DNA of 46,526 nucleotides from a bacterium (GCA_009772925.1 WOUQ01000018.1:1-46526); one strand, 5' to 3'; positions 1-10,032 are shown, numbered from the stretch's first letter. Notes: generated by a model from the letters alone, not told the origin. Made by a program: numbers and translations.

Positions 1-33
1 CCATGATCGGTAACCTCCTTTCCGCCGGTTACC
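1..33 (-). promoter_or_regulatory. Ribosome binding site and start codon of a gene leaving the left edge
   Basis: On the minus strand an ATG lies at 4-2, and a near-perfect Shine-Dalgarno sequence AAAGGAGG lies 9 bases upstream (21-14). The gene body is outside the window, so its product is unknown. An inverted repeat, GGTAACC at 9-15 and GGTTACC at 27-33, brackets the site. Folding would place much of the Shine-Dalgarno in the loop and its last bases in the stem, so modest translational control is possible but unproven. Confidence 0.45.
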
Positions 34-234
34 TTCAATTTGAAGCAACGTTCCTTCCTGACTACCTCCTTCGGTTACATTCTTTGTGAGTCAATTCGGG
101 GGCATGATCCATGCGGGCGCCAACCCAGGTTTGGCGCTAGACTTGATACAAGTTGCACGGTCTTACAGGAAACCAAGAGGATGTCGGGTGAGTCCTTGTT
201 GGTCTGGCCACGACGTTCCTAACGAGTTGCGCGC

Positions 235-867
235 ATGTTCAATGACCCCGCGAATCCGGGTGCTTCCCGGCATACCCTAAGGGATATCGATCCCGGCACA
301 AGACGTTACCGGGAGTGTGTAGAAACACCAAGGCATGTCCGGCTTCGCGGAGGCTTCTTCGCGTGGTTGCGGGCGGGCCTGCTGATGCTGCTTGTATGCG
401 CCGCCGCGCCGGCATGGGCCAGCAAGGCGATCCAGTTCGAGTTCAACGACATCGACGGCAAGCAGGTTCGACTGGAGGACATGCGCGGCAAGTGGGTGCT
501 GGTGAATTTCTGGGCGCCCTGGTGTCCCCTCTGCTGGGCGGAGGTGCCCACGCTCAACAAGATGCACAAGCGCGGCGATTTAGTGGTGATCGGTGTTGGC
601 CTGGACTATGGGCCGGACGCCGACATGGTGCGCACCACCGCGAAAAAGCATGGCCTCGAGTTCATCATCGTCGCCGGCGGTTCGCGCCGTGACGCCTCCA
701 GCCCCTACCGGCAGGTGGGGCCGGTGGATTTCTTCCCGACCTCCTATCTCTACGACCCCACCGGCGACATCGTCATGTTCGTGCCGGGCCAGGTACGGGA
801 ATCGAAGTTGCGGGTGTTCATCGACGACTGGACGCGGAAAAACACGAAAAAAGGCGGCGGCCGCTGA
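235..867 (+). CDS. TlpA/ResA-like periplasmic thioredoxin-fold protein
   Basis: This is a thiol-disulfide oxidoreductase of the TlpA/ResA family, which reduces or oxidises disulfides in the periplasm, often for cytochrome maturation. The sequence shows a hydrophobic export segment (about residues 44-62, ending AWA), then a thioredoxin fold with the WCPLC active site at residues 96-100 and the cis-proline (FFPTS) near residue 168. The ATG at 235 has no good ribosome binding site and gives a long 44-residue leader. A TTG at 367, 12 bases after GCGGAGG, would give a compact signal peptide and may be the true start. It converges with the zinc peptidase gene, 18 bases away. The substrate is unknown. 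Confidence 0.85.
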   Translation: MFNDPANPGASRHTLRDIDPGTRRYRECVETPRHVRLRGGFFAWLRAGLLMLLVCAAAPAWASKAIQFEFNDIDGKQVRLEDMRGKWVLVNFWAPWCPLCWAEVPTLNKMHKRGDLVVIGVGLDYGPDADMVRTTAKKHGLEFIIVAGGSRRDASSPYRQVGPVDFFPTSYLYDPTGDIVMFVPGQVRESKLRVFIDDWTRKNTKKGGGR

Positions 868-885
868 AGCGTCGCGTGTACTGCC

Positions 886-1566
886 TCAGCGCCGCAGGAT
901 CGCCAGCCAGCGCCACAGGTTGAGCATGGCCGACAGCGACGCGGCCACGTAGGTCAGGGCGCAGGCGGTAAGGATGCGGCGCGCAGCGGGCAGGTCGCGG
1001 GCCTCCAGCACGCCCAGCTTCAGCAGGGGCAGCGCGCGGCGGAAGCTGGCGTCGAACTCCACCGGCAGAGTGACCAGATGCACCACCGCGGCGGAGAGGA
1101 AGCCGGCCGCGCCGATGAGGGCGGTAACCAGGCCACCGCCGGGCCGACGCGAGAGCAGCATGAACACCGGCGTGATCAGCATCAAGACCGCGCCCAGTTT
1201 TTCCGCGCCCTGCGCCACCCGCACCAGGCGCGTGCGCCAAGTCAGGGGCTGGTAGCCGGCCTGATGCTGCAGGGCGTGGCCCACCTCGTGCGCGGCGACG
1301 GTCAGGGCGGTGAGCGAGCGGCCCTGGTAGTTGCCCGCGGACAGGCGCACGGTGCGGCTGGCCGGATCGTAATGATCACCCTGCTCGGTGATTTCCACGC
1401 GGACTTCAGTCAAACCGTGTTCGCCCAGCAGCCGCCGCGCCAGACTGGCGCCGGTGTGGGTGAACTCGGCGCGTTCTCCCGCATGCCGGCGCAGCACGGC
1501 GTTGGCCCACCAGCCGGGCAGCACCATCAGGACGAGAAAGACGACCAGGGCGAGGAGGTACAGCAT
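886..1566 (-). CDS. YugP-family membrane zinc metallopeptidase
   Basis: The 226-residue protein belongs to the neutral zinc metallopeptidase family typified by Bacillus YugP, whose physiological substrates are unknown. It has an N-terminal membrane segment (residues 1-20). The zinc motif HEVGH is at residues 93-97 and a conserved LPVEFDAS segment puts the probable third ligand at Glu170. Two or three hydrophobic helices lie at about 125-165 and near the C-terminus. The DHYDP motif before the catalytic region is also typical. It is separated by only 24 bases from the upstream acuI-like gene on the same strand, so the two may be cotranscribed. Confidence 0.88.
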   Translation of the reverse strand: MLYLLALVVFLVLMVLPGWWANAVLRRHAGERAEFTHTGASLARRLLGEHGLTEVRVEITEQGDHYDPASRTVRLSAGNYQGRSLTALTVAAHEVGHALQHQAGYQPLTWRTRLVRVAQGAEKLGAVLMLITPVFMLLSRRPGGGLVTALIGAAGFLSAAVVHLVTLPVEFDASFRRALPLLKLGVLEARDLPAARRILTACALTYVAASLSAMLNLWRWLAILRR

Positions 1567-1590
1567 CTCAGACAGTGAACGCGAGGGTGG

Positions 1591-2574
<984 letters not shown>

Positions 2575-2618
2575 GTCGCTTCCTTAAGGTGAAAGTCGTG
2601 TCCGCGACTCTCGAAGCT

Positions 2619-2658
2619 CCCCTCTCCCGCAAGCGGGAGAGGGGCTGGAGGTGAGGGA
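2619..2658. repeat. 40-bp palindromic repeat, intergenic copy
   Basis: The element begins with CCCCTCTCCCGC, then AAGCGGGAGAGGGG, forming a perfect hairpin at 2619-2644, and continues with CTGGAGGTGAGGGA. It lies between the AcuI-like gene and the AmpG-like gene. A second copy, 37 of 40 bases identical and in the opposite orientation, lies inside gatB at 7529-7568. It looks like a dispersed REP-like element rather than a factor-independent terminator, because no T-run follows. Confidence 0.75.
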
Positions 2659-2680
2659 ACTCGCATGGCCGACTGACGTT

Positions 2681-4204
2681 TCATTTAGGGTCGGTTACCT
2701 GGACATGCGAGTTGGCGGTGAGGGCGTTGATGCTGGCGCGCATGCGCCAGACCATGTAGAGACCGGGCACGGCGGCCGCCACCGAGAACAGGAAGAAGGC
2801 CGGCCAGCCTGCGGATTCGGCCAGCACTCCGGAGACGGGGCTGACATAGATGCGGCCCACCGCCGCCAGGGCCGAGAGCAGGGCGTAGTGGGTAGCGGTG
2901 TAGCGATGGTTGCACAGGCCCATGAGCAGGGCGACAAAGGCCGCTGTGCCCATGCCGCTGGTGACATTCTCGAAGGCGATGGCCGCCATCAGCAGGGTGT
3001 CGATGTCGCTTTCGTGGTCGAGGGCGACGAAACCCAGATCGAAAGGCGGCAGCACGAAGCTGCCCCAGGCGCCCTTGCCCAGCACCGCCAGCGCGTAAAA
3101 GCCGAAATTGGAGAGGAGTTGCAGTACACCGAAGGCGAACAGGGACTGGAACAGGGAGAGGCGCAGCATCAGCGCGCCGGCCAGCAGCGCGCCGAAGATC
3201 GTCAGCCAGATGCCGATGATCTTGTTGACGATGCCCACCTCGGCCTGGGTGAAGGCCATGCCCTTGATCAGGAAGGGCGTGGAGAGGCTGCCGGCGAAGG
3301 CGTCGCCCAGCTTGTACAGCACGATGAGCAGCAGGAAGGCCCAGGCACCGGGCTGGCGGAAGAAGCTTTCCAGGGAGCGGTTGAGCGTCTCGAAGCCCGC
3401 CCGGCGCGCGGCCCAGGCGCCCATCGGCAGGGCCAGGGCGATGCCGGCCAGGACGAACAGCAGCTGCACCCATTTGTTGGCGTCGTGCGGATCCAGCCCC
3501 AGGCCGATGAGCAGCCAGCGCGACAGAAAGGCGCCGGCCAGCACCCCGGCCAGCAGGGCCAGGAAGCCGAGCAGTTCGCGCACCGGGTCGGAGGCCAGCG
3601 ACTTGGCGGCACCGGCGGCCTTGGGCAGAGTGAGCAGGGACACCACCGCTGCCGCCACGAAGATGCCCGCCATCACCCGGTACACGGCGCCCCAACTGCC
3701 CCACTGCTCCGCCCAGATGAGGGCGATGCCGCCGGACAGGATCATGGCGACGCGGTAGCCGAATACCGACATGGAGGCGCCCAGGCCGCGCTCGCGGGGT
3801 TCCAGCATGTCGGTGCGGTAGGCGTCGATGACCACGTCCTGGGAGGCGGACAGGAAGGCCACCCCCACCGCCGCCGCCGCGAACAGCAACGGCTGGGCCG
3901 CTGGCGTCAGGCCGGACATCCACCACAGCATGCCGGCCAGGGCCAATTGCGTGAGCACCAGCCAGCCGCGCCGCCGCCCCAGGAAGGGCGGCTCGAAGCG
4001 GTCCATGAGCGGCGCCCAGAGGAACTTGAAGGTATAGGGCACCCCCACCAGGCCGAGAAAACCGATGGTGGCGATGTCCACCCCATCCACCGTCAGCCAG
4101 GCCTGCATGGCCTGGCCGGTCAGCGCCAGCGGCAGGCCCGAGGCGAAGCCCAGGAAGAGGACGGCGGCGAGGCGGTGGAAGGAGGCGAGGGAGGTCAAGG
4201 TCAA
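2681..4204 (-). CDS. ampG: AmpG-like major facilitator permease
   Basis: This 507-residue inner-membrane transporter resembles AmpG, which imports anhydromuropeptides for peptidoglycan recycling. Visible features are the N-terminal LFLGFASGLPLAL segment, the SQDVVIDAYR motif typical of the AmpG group at about residues 123-132, and 12-14 hydrophobic helices. The first codon is a TTG at 4204 that overlaps the TGA of the PIN toxin gene, so translation is probably coupled to the toxin-antitoxin operon. A second in-frame TTG lies six bases later. Muropeptide import fits the wall-synthesis genes nearby, but substrate specificity cannot be read from sequence. Confidence 0.85.
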   Translation of the reverse strand: MTLTSLASFHRLAAVLFLGFASGLPLALTGQAMQAWLTVDGVDIATIGFLGLVGVPYTFKFLWAPLMDRFEPPFLGRRRGWLVLTQLALAGMLWWMSGLTPAAQPLLFAAAAVGVAFLSASQDVVIDAYRTDMLEPRERGLGASMSVFGYRVAMILSGGIALIWAEQWGSWGAVYRVMAGIFVAAAVVSLLTLPKAAGAAKSLASDPVRELLGFLALLAGVLAGAFLSRWLLIGLGLDPHDANKWVQLLFVLAGIALALPMGAWAARRAGFETLNRSLESFFRQPGAWAFLLLIVLYKLGDAFAGSLSTPFLIKGMAFTQAEVGIVNKIIGIWLTIFGALLAGALMLRLSLFQSLFAFGVLQLLSNFGFYALAVLGKGAWGSFVLPPFDLGFVALDHESDIDTLLMAAIAFENVTSGMGTAAFVALLMGLCNHRYTATHYALLSALAAVGRIYVSPVSGVLAESAGWPAFFLFSVAAAVPGLYMVWRMRASINALTANSHVQVTDPK

Positions 4205-4617
4205 CGGATGCCCACCAGGAAGGCTGCGGGCGGCAGGATCGGGATGCCACGCCAGGGATGCATGTTCACCAGATGTGGATCGCTGGCCACGACCAGTTCG
4301 GCTTGGGCGGCCTCCGCCAGCGCGAGAAAAATGTTGTCCTTGGGGTCCGGGCAGTCCGTGACGGTTTGCGTTACCGCCAGCAGCACGGCGCGTTCACCGA
4401 AACCGGTGATGAAAGCCTCACGCTCGGCGCGGGGGGCATAGCGGTCAAACTTCTCCCGCAGCAACACCGTTCCCAATTCCGCCAGAGTTTCCGTGCAGGC
4501 GCAGACCTCGAACATCAGCAAAGCCTTCTCCAAGGCCAGAGCAGGCACGGATCGGGGGCGTATGGCCGCGCTCACCAGCACGCCCGTATCCACCACGATG
4601 CGCCTAGCGAAGCTCAT
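4201..4617 (-). CDS. PIN-domain toxin of a type II toxin-antitoxin pair
   Basis: A 138-residue PIN-domain protein of the COG1569-type putative toxin family, expected to be an Mg-dependent ribonuclease. The first acidic residue lies in VVDTGVLVSA (Asp10), a conserved TETLAEL with a central Glu follows near residue 45, and DPKDN and VVASDPHL supply the later acidic residues at about 90-112. The start overlaps the antitoxin gene by 14 bases, the classic arrangement of a toxin after its antitoxin. RNA target and activity are unknown. Confidence 0.85.
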   Translation of the reverse strand: MSFARRIVVDTGVLVSAAIRPRSVPALALEKALLMFEVCACTETLAELGTVLLREKFDRYAPRAEREAFITGFGERAVLLAVTQTVTDCPDPKDNIFLALAEAAQAELVVASDPHLVNMHPWRGIPILPPAAFLVGIR

Positions 4618-4888
4618 GCACCAGGCGGTTGATATCTTCTTCGGTCAAGGCAGCTGCCTCGGGCGTGGCGGCCAGCTTCTCCCGGTATTGGGCATACCAG
4701 CGCGCGGCCTCCTCGCGGCGCTTGCGCACGTCTACCAGTTCCTTCATGTCGTGCTCGGATACCACGTAGGCGACCGTCCGACCGCGACGGGTGACTTCAA
4801 TAGGCTCCCGCTGGGAACGGTCGATCAATTCGCCAAAGCGGTTTTGGGCTTCCACCGATGTCACTGCAATCATGGCAATCTCCGTCAA
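4604..4888 (-). CDS. Phd/YefM-family antitoxin
   Basis: A 94-residue antitoxin with the N-terminal Phd/YefM DNA-binding fold (SVEAQNRFGELIDRSQREPIEVTRRGRTVAYVVS split over residues 11-44) and an acidic, helical C-terminus that would wrap the PIN toxin. The ATG at 4873 (MIAVTSVEAQ) is an equally good start and matches the usual family N-terminus better. It is first in an antitoxin-toxin-ampG run. By family precedent it should repress its own promoter in the region 4889-4950, but I see no convincing operator. Confidence 0.85.
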   Translation of the reverse strand: MTEIAMIAVTSVEAQNRFGELIDRSQREPIEVTRRGRTVAYVVSEHDMKELVDVRKRREEAARWYAQYREKLAATPEAAALTEEDINRLVHELR

Positions 4889-5026
4889 TTAGCTAGTTCG
4901 TTCAATATAGCCAGTCTAGCCATTGTGGACGCTTTTGCCCAGCGGGTAGGTTTGTTCTGTCCCGCAACCCACGCAGCACCTTCACGCTCAAGGGCGACTC
5001 GGGCGCAGCCCGATATGGAATCCCGT

Positions 5027-5809
5027 CTAGTCCAGAGCGTGGTCGTAATCCACCACCAGCGGCGCGTGGTCCGAGAAGCGTTGTTCCTTGTACACGAACG
5101 CGCGTTGCGCCTTCGCCGCCAGGCCCGGCGTGGCGATCTGGTAGTCGATGCGCCAGCCCACGTTCTTCGCCCGGGCCTGGCCGCGGTTGCTCCACCAGGT
5201 GTAGGCCTCGCCAGTGTGGTCGGGGTACAGGCGGCGGTAGACGTCGACCAGGCCGAGGTGCTCGAACACCCGCGTGAGCCAGGCGCGTTCCTCGGGCAGG
5301 AAGCCGGAATTCTTCTGGTTCGACTTCCAGTTCTTCAGGTCCTTCTCGGTGTGGGCGATGTTCCAGTCGCCGCACAGCAGCAGTTCCCGGCCACCTGCGA
5401 CCAGATTATCCAGATGCGGGAGGAAGCGCTCCATGAAGCTGAACTTGGCCGCCTGGCGCTCGGGGGAACTGGAGCCGGAGGGCAGGTAGATCGAAATCGC
5501 CGCGAAATCTTCGAAACGGAGCTCAAGATATCGGCCTTCCCGGTCGATATCCTCGATGCCGAGCCCCTCTACGATGCTTTGCGGGGCATGTCGGGTATAC
5601 AGGCCGACGCCGCTGTAGCCCTTCTTCTCGGCGCAATGGAAGAAGCCGGCCAGGCCGGGCGGGTCGCGCATCTCCGCCGTCAGGTCGGCGGGCTGGGCCT
5701 TGAGTTCCTGGAGGCAGATCAGGTCGGCGTGCTGGGCGGCGAGCCAGGGGTAGAGGCCCTTCGCGGCGGCGGAACGGATTCCGTTAAGATTCAGGCTGAT
5801 GACGCGCAT
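5027..5809 (-). CDS. xth: Exodeoxyribonuclease III
   Basis: A 260-residue AP endonuclease and 3'-5' exonuclease of base-excision repair in the ExoIII family. The sequence shows LNLNGIRSA at residues 6-14 and LQELKAQ with the metal-binding Glu near residue 34. It also has GVGLYTR near 67-73, the CGDWNIAHTEKD block with the Asp/Asn catalytic pair at about 145-156, and the C-terminal SDHAPLVVDYD with the catalytic His. Length is normal. It is divergent from pyrE with only 18 bases between start codons, so the two genes share a promoter region. Confidence 0.95.
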   Translation of the reverse strand: MRVISLNLNGIRSAAAKGLYPWLAAQHADLICLQELKAQPADLTAEMRDPPGLAGFFHCAEKKGYSGVGLYTRHAPQSIVEGLGIEDIDREGRYLELRFEDFAAISIYLPSGSSSPERQAAKFSFMERFLPHLDNLVAGGRELLLCGDWNIAHTEKDLKNWKSNQKNSGFLPEERAWLTRVFEHLGLVDVYRRLYPDHTGEAYTWWSNRGQARAKNVGWRIDYQIATPGLAAKAQRAFVYKEQRFSDHAPLVVDYDHALD

Positions 5810-5827
5810 GGAATGAGGATAGGCAGG

Positions 5828-6475
5828 GTGCAGAGTTTCAAGACCGAGTTTCTCGATTTCGCGATTCGCCAGCAGGTATTGCTGTTCGGCGAATACAAGA
5901 CCAAGGCCGGACGCATGAGTCCGTACTTCTTCAATGCCGGCCTGTTCAACGACGGCCTGTCGCTGAAGCGGCTCGGGGAATTCTACGCCAAGGCCATCGA
6001 CGCCTCCGGCCTGGCCTACGACGGCCTGTTCGGCCCCGCCTACAAGGGCATCCCCCTGGCGGCGTCAGTGGCCATCGCTCTGGCCTCCGCCGGGCGCAAT
6101 GTGCCATACAGCTATAACCGCAAGGAAGCCAAGGACCACGGCGAGGGCGGCAGCATCGTCGGCGCCCCGCTGCGCGGCCGCATCCTCATCGTCGACGACG
6201 TGATTTCCGCCGGCACCTCGGTGCGCGAGTCGGTGCAACTCATCCGCGCCGCCGGTGCCACCCCCTGCGCCGTGGCCATTGCCCTCGACCGCATGGAACG
6301 GGGCCTGGGCGAGTTGTCGGCGGTGCAGGAGGTGAGCCGGGATTTCGGCCTGCCGGTCATCAGCATCGTCGATCTGGACGATCTGGCCGCACATTTCGCC
6401 GGCAAGGCGGAATGGCAGGCCACCCTGGGCAGGATCCACGACTACCGGGCCGCCTATGGCGTCGCGGCGGCCTGA
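5828..6475 (+). CDS. pyrE: Orotate phosphoribosyltransferase
   Basis: Converts orotate and PRPP to orotidine 5'-monophosphate in pyrimidine synthesis. The 215-residue protein has the N-terminal KTKAGRMSPYFFNAGLFNDG segment of proteobacterial PyrE, the catalytic flexible loop NRKEAKDHGEGG, and the PRPP-binding motif ILIVDDVISAGTS at about residues 119-131. I prefer the GTG at 5828 because AGGATAGG precedes it and the protein then begins QSFKTEFLDFA, the usual family start. An in-frame ATG at 5813 would add five residues. It is divergent from xth, and the DUF4124 gene begins 3 bases after its stop. Confidence 0.94.
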   Translation: MQSFKTEFLDFAIRQQVLLFGEYKTKAGRMSPYFFNAGLFNDGLSLKRLGEFYAKAIDASGLAYDGLFGPAYKGIPLAASVAIALASAGRNVPYSYNRKEAKDHGEGGSIVGAPLRGRILIVDDVISAGTSVRESVQLIRAAGATPCAVAIALDRMERGLGELSAVQEVSRDFGLPVISIVDLDDLAAHFAGKAEWQATLGRIHDYRAAYGVAAA

Positions 6476-6478
6476 CCG

Positions 6479-7105
6479 ATGAAATATCGCGCGCTTCCCG
6501 CTCTCTTGGTCCTGGCCAGTCTGGTGATGCCCGGCGCGGCCCAGGCGCAGACCACCTATCGCTGGGTGGACGAGCAGGGCCGCGTGCATTACGGCGACGT
6601 CATGCCCAGCAAGGACGCCGGTCTGGGCAACGTGGAACTGGACAAGCAGGGCCGCGTGAAGAAGGAAACCCCGCGTACCCGCCTGAGCCCCGAGGAGCGC
6701 GCCCGCCTGGAGGCGGAAGAGCGCCGGCGTGAGGAAGCCCGGCGGCTGGAGGAGGCGCGGCAGCGGCGCGATCGCGCCCTGGTCACCACCTACGTGAACG
6801 AGGCGGAAATCGATCTCGCCCGCGACCGTGCCCTGGACCAGGAGGAGGCCAACCTCAAGGGTCTGCGCATCCGCCACAAGGCGGCCACGGACAAGCTGGC
6901 CGCCGCCAACGCCCAGCTCGCGCCGCACGCGGGCAGCCAGGCGGCGCCCCGCGCGGCCGTGCAGATGCGCGACGAAGCCCGCGCCGAACTGGCCAAGCTG
7001 GACAGCCTCATCGCCCAACGCGAAAAGGCCAAGGAGGACCTCCGCCAGCGTTACGAGGCGGACAAGCTGCGCTATCGGGAACTGCGCGCCAGGCAGCCGC
7101 GCTGA
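6479..7105 (+). CDS. DUF4124 secreted coiled-coil protein
   Basis: The 208-residue protein has a clear signal peptide (residues 1-23, ending AQAQ). A short DUF4124 domain follows (TYRWVDEQGRVHYGD, residues 25-40), and then a long charged helix rich in Glu, Arg and Ala that is probably a coiled coil (about residues 75-205). DUF4124 proteins are common in Proteobacteria and have no established function. It starts 3 bases after pyrE and converges on gatB with a 6-base gap. The domain call is firm; the role is unknown. Confidence 0.85.
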   Translation: MKYRALPALLVLASLVMPGAAQAQTTYRWVDEQGRVHYGDVMPSKDAGLGNVELDKQGRVKKETPRTRLSPEERARLEAEERRREEARRLEEARQRRDRALVTTYVNEAEIDLARDRALDQEEANLKGLRIRHKAATDKLAAANAQLAPHAGSQAAPRAAVQMRDEARAELAKLDSLIAQREKAKEDLRQRYEADKLRYRELRARQPR

Positions 7106-7111
7106 GGCCGC

Positions 7112-8575
7112 TCAGCCCAGTTTTTTGCGCAGCAGTTCGTTGACCTGGGCGGGGTTGGCCTTGCCCTTGCTGGCTTTCATGACCTGACCGACCAGGGCAT
7201 TGAAGGCCTTCTCCTTGCCGGCGCGGAATTCCTCCACCGACTTTGGATTGGCGGCCAGGACTTCGTCGATGAGCGGCTCGATGGCGCCGGCGTCGGAGAC
7301 CTGCTTCAAGCCCTTGGCTTCGATGATGGCGTCGGCCTCCCCGCCTTCGTTCCACATCGCCTCGAACACCTGCTTGGCCAGCTTGCCGGACAGGGTGCCG
7401 TCCTGGATGCGCGCCAGCAGGCCGGCGAGTTGCCGCGCGGAAATTCGGCTGGCGGTGATGTCCAGTTCAGCCTTGTTCAACGCAGCGGAGAGGTCGCCCA
7501 TGATCCAGTTCGCGGCCAGCTTGGCACTTCCCTCACCCCCGGCCCCTCTCCCGCTTGCGGGCGAGGGGAGTGAAGCAAGAGTAGCCTCGAAATACTCGGC
7601 CATGGCCCGGGAGGCGGTCAGGGTGCCAGCGTCGTAGGCGGACAGACCTAGTTCTTCCCGGTAGCGGGCCTGCTTCTGCTCCGGCAGCTCCGGCAACCCC
7701 GCTTTCACCACTTCGATCCAGTCCTCGTCCAGCCTCACCGGCAACAGATCTGGATCGGGGAAGTAGCGGTAGTCGTGGGCGTCCTCCTTGCTGCGCATGG
7801 CCCTGGTCTCGCCGGTGTCCGGGTTGAACAGCACGGTGGCCTGCTGGATCCTGTGGCCGTCCTCGATCTGTTCGATCTGCCAGCGCACCTCGTAGTCGAT
7901 GGCCTGTTCCAGGAAGCGGAAGGAGTTGAGGTTCTTGATTTCCCGCCGGGTGCCGAACTCGGCCTGGCCCCTGGGACGCACGGAGACGTTGGCGTCCACC
8001 CGGAAGCTGCCCTCCTGCATGTTGCCGTCGCAGATGCCGATCCAGGTCACCAGGGTGTGCAGGGCGCGGGCGTAGGCCACGGCCTCCTTGGCGGAGCGCA
8101 TGTCCGGTTCGGAGACGATCTCCAGCAGCGGGGTGCCGGCCCGGTTCAGGTCGATGCCGGTCATGCCGTGGAAGTCTTCGTGCAGGCTCTTGCCCGCGTC
8201 CTCTTCCAGGTGGGCGCGGGTGATGCGGATGGTCTTCTCTTCGTCGCCGACCTGGATGCTCAGGTGGCCGCCCTCGACGATGGGCAGCTCGTACTGGCTG
8301 ATCTGGTAGCCCTTGGGCAAATCCGGGTAGAAGTAATTCTTGCGCGCGAACACGTTGGTACGGTTGAGTTTGGCGCCGATCGCCAGTCCGAAGCGGATGG
8401 CCCGCTCCACCGCGCCCTTGTTCAGCACCGGCAGCACCCCGGGCAGGGCGATGTCCACCTGGCAGGCCTGGGTGTTGGGCTCGGCGCCGAAGGCGATGCT
8501 GGCGCCGGAGAAGATCTTGGACTGGGTGGTGAGCTGGGTGTGGACTTCCAGCCCGATGACGGTTTCCCACTGCAT
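7112..8575 (-). CDS. gatB: Asp/Glu-tRNA amidotransferase subunit B
   Basis: GatB binds misacylated Glu-tRNA(Gln) or Asp-tRNA(Asn), activates it with ATP and receives ammonia from GatA. The opening [13 protein letters not shown], the SQYELPI block and the C-terminal YqeY-like tail domain (from about residue 340) are diagnostic. I place the start at the ATG at 8575, two bases after the gatA stop; a TTG at 8581 is also possible. The protein is 487 residues, slightly long, because a 14-residue insert [14 protein letters not shown] is encoded by a palindromic repeat at 7529-7568. The flanking YFEATLAS and [11 protein letters not shown] are conserved family sequence. Confidence 0.96.
   Translation of the reverse strand: MQWETVIGLEVHTQLTTQSKIFSGASIAFGAEPNTQACQVDIALPGVLPVLNKGAVERAIRFGLAIGAKLNRTNVFARKNYFYPDLPKGYQISQYELPIVEGGHLSIQVGDEEKTIRITRAHLEEDAGKSLHEDFHGMTGIDLNRAGTPLLEIVSEPDMRSAKEAVAYARALHTLVTWIGICDGNMQEGSFRVDANVSVRPRGQAEFGTRREIKNLNSFRFLEQAIDYEVRWQIEQIEDGHRIQQATVLFNPDTGETRAMRSKEDAHDYRYFPDPDLLPVRLDEDWIEVVKAGLPELPEQKQARYREELGLSAYDAGTLTASRAMAEYFEATLASLPSPASGRGAGGEGSAKLAANWIMGDLSAALNKAELDITASRISARQLAGLLARIQDGTLSGKLAKQVFEAMWNEGGEADAIIEAKGLKQVSDAGAIEPLIDEVLAANPKSVEEFRAGKEKAFNALVGQVMKASKGKANPAQVNELLRKKLG
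7529..7568. repeat. 40-bp palindromic repeat inserted in frame within gatB
   Basis: The reverse complement of this stretch matches the intergenic element at 2619-2658 at 37 of 40 bases. Its core, CCCCTCTCCCGC-TTGCGGGCGAGGGG at 7543-7568, is a hairpin with one mismatch. In gatB it is translated without a stop and adds about 14 Gly/Ser/Pro-rich residues just before the AKLAANW helix of the tail domain. Confidence 0.8.
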
Positions 8576-8577
8576 GG

Positions 8578-10032
8578 TCAAATTCCTTGCGGTGCGCGCG
8601 CGTGCCAGTCGGTCGCCAACTGGTACTGGTGCGCGACGTTCAGCATGCGCGCCTCGCCGAAATAGTTGCCGATCAGTTGCAGGCCGATGGGCAGGCCCTG
8701 GCCGTCGAATCCGCAGGGCAGGGACATGCCGGGCAGTCCGGCCAGGTTCACGGCGATGGTGTAGATGTCGGACAGATACATCTGCACCGGATCGTCGGCC
8801 TTTTCCCCCAGCCGGAAGGCGGTGCTGGGGGCGGTGGGCCCCAGGATCACGTCACAGGCCTTGAACGCCTCGGCGAAGTCATTGGCGATCAGCCGGCGCA
8901 GGCGCTGGGCCTGGATGTAATAGGCATCGTAGTAGCCGTGCGATAGCACGTAGGTGCCGATCATGATGCGGCGCTTGACCTCAGCGCCGAAGCCTTCGGC
9001 GCGGGTCTTTTCGTACATGTCGGTGAGGTCCTTGTACTCTGGGGTGCGGTAGCCGTAGCGCACGCCGTCGAAACGGGACAGGTTGCTGGAGGCTTCGGCA
9101 GGGGCCAATACGTAATAAGCGGCGACCGACAGGCTGGAGTTGGGCAGGCTCACTTCCACGGTCTCGGCCCCCAGCTTGCGATACTGGGCGATGGCTGCCT
9201 CGACGGCCCTGGCGGTGTCGCCGCTCAGCCCCTCGCCGAAGAATTCGCGGGGCAGGCCGATCCTCAGGCCGGCCAGAGGCTTGGTCAGGTCGCGGGTGTA
9301 ATCCTCCTGCGCCCGTTCCAGGCTGGTGGAATCGCGCGCGTCGAATCCGGCCATGACGTTGAGCAGCCAGGCGCAGTCCTCCGCGGTGCGCGCCATCGGC
9401 CCGCCCTGGTCGAGGCTGGAGGCGAAGGCGATCATGCCGTAGCGCGAGACCACGCCGTAGGTGGGCTTGAGGCCGGTGATGCCGCACAGGGCGGCGGGCT
9501 GGCGGATGGAGCCTCCGGTATCGGTGCCGGTGGCCGCCGGCGCCAGGCCCGCCGCGACGCAGGCGGCGCTGCCGCCGGAGGAGCCGCCGGGCACGCGGGA
9601 GGAGTCCCAGGGGTTCTTCACCGGGCCAAAGTAGCTGGTCTCGTTGGAGGAGCCCATGGCGAACTCGTCCATGTTGGTCTTGCCGAGAGCGGGCATGCCC
9701 GCTGCCTTGAAGCGCTCGATGACATGGGCGTCGTAGGGCGAGACGAAGTTGGCCAGCATCTTCGAGCCGCAGGTGGTGAGCCAGCCCTCGGCGCAGAAAA
9801 TGTCCTTGTGCGCGATGGGCACGCCGGTGAGCGGCCCGGCCTGGCCTGCGGCGCGGCGCGCGTCGGCAGCGTCGGCTTCGGCCAGGGTCTTGTCCGCGTC
9901 CACGGTGATGAAGGCGTTGAGGGTGGGATTCAGCGCCTGGATGCGGGCCAGGTAGTCCCGGCAAAGCTCGACGCTGGAAGCCTTGCCGTCGGCGAGGAGG
10001 GTGGAGAGGGAGCGGAGGGTGTGATCAAGCAT
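8578..10032 (-). CDS. gatA: Asp/Glu-tRNA amidotransferase subunit A
   Basis: GatA is the glutaminase subunit of GatCAB and belongs to the amidase signature family. The Ser-cis-Ser-Lys triad is visible as Lys76 (PIAHKDIF), Ser151 in [11 protein letters not shown] and the nucleophile Ser175 in [12 protein letters not shown]. The length of 484 residues is normal. It lies between gatC (upstream, 104-base gap filled by a heptad hairpin) and gatB. Presence of GatCAB means the organism makes Gln-tRNA and/or Asn-tRNA at least partly by transamidation. Confidence 0.97.
   Translation of the reverse strand: MLDHTLRSLSTLLADGKASSVELCRDYLARIQALNPTLNAFITVDADKTLAEADAADARRAAGQAGPLTGVPIAHKDIFCAEGWLTTCGSKMLANFVSPYDAHVIERFKAAGMPALGKTNMDEFAMGSSNETSYFGPVKNPWDSSRVPGGSSGGSAACVAAGLAPAATGTDTGGSIRQPAALCGITGLKPTYGVVSRYGMIAFASSLDQGGPMARTAEDCAWLLNVMAGFDARDSTSLERAQEDYTRDLTKPLAGLRIGLPREFFGEGLSGDTARAVEAAIAQYRKLGAETVEVSLPNSSLSVAAYYVLAPAEASSNLSRFDGVRYGYRTPEYKDLTDMYEKTRAEGFGAEVKRRIMIGTYVLSHGYYDAYYIQAQRLRRLIANDFAEAFKACDVILGPTAPSTAFRLGEKADDPVQMYLSDIYTIAVNLAGLPGMSLPCGFDGQGLPIGLQLIGNYFGEARMLNVAHQYQLATDWHARAPQGI

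Noticed and set aside
2651-4441. Plus-strand open frame of about 600 codons opposite the AmpG-like gene
   Set aside because: Gln/His/Gly-rich composition typical of an antisense shadow in high-GC DNA; the opposite strand encodes a convincing 12-helix permease.
4493-6475. A 660-residue plus-strand ORF ending in PyrE
   Set aside because: Only the last 215 residues are PyrE; the rest is antisense to the antitoxin and xth genes.
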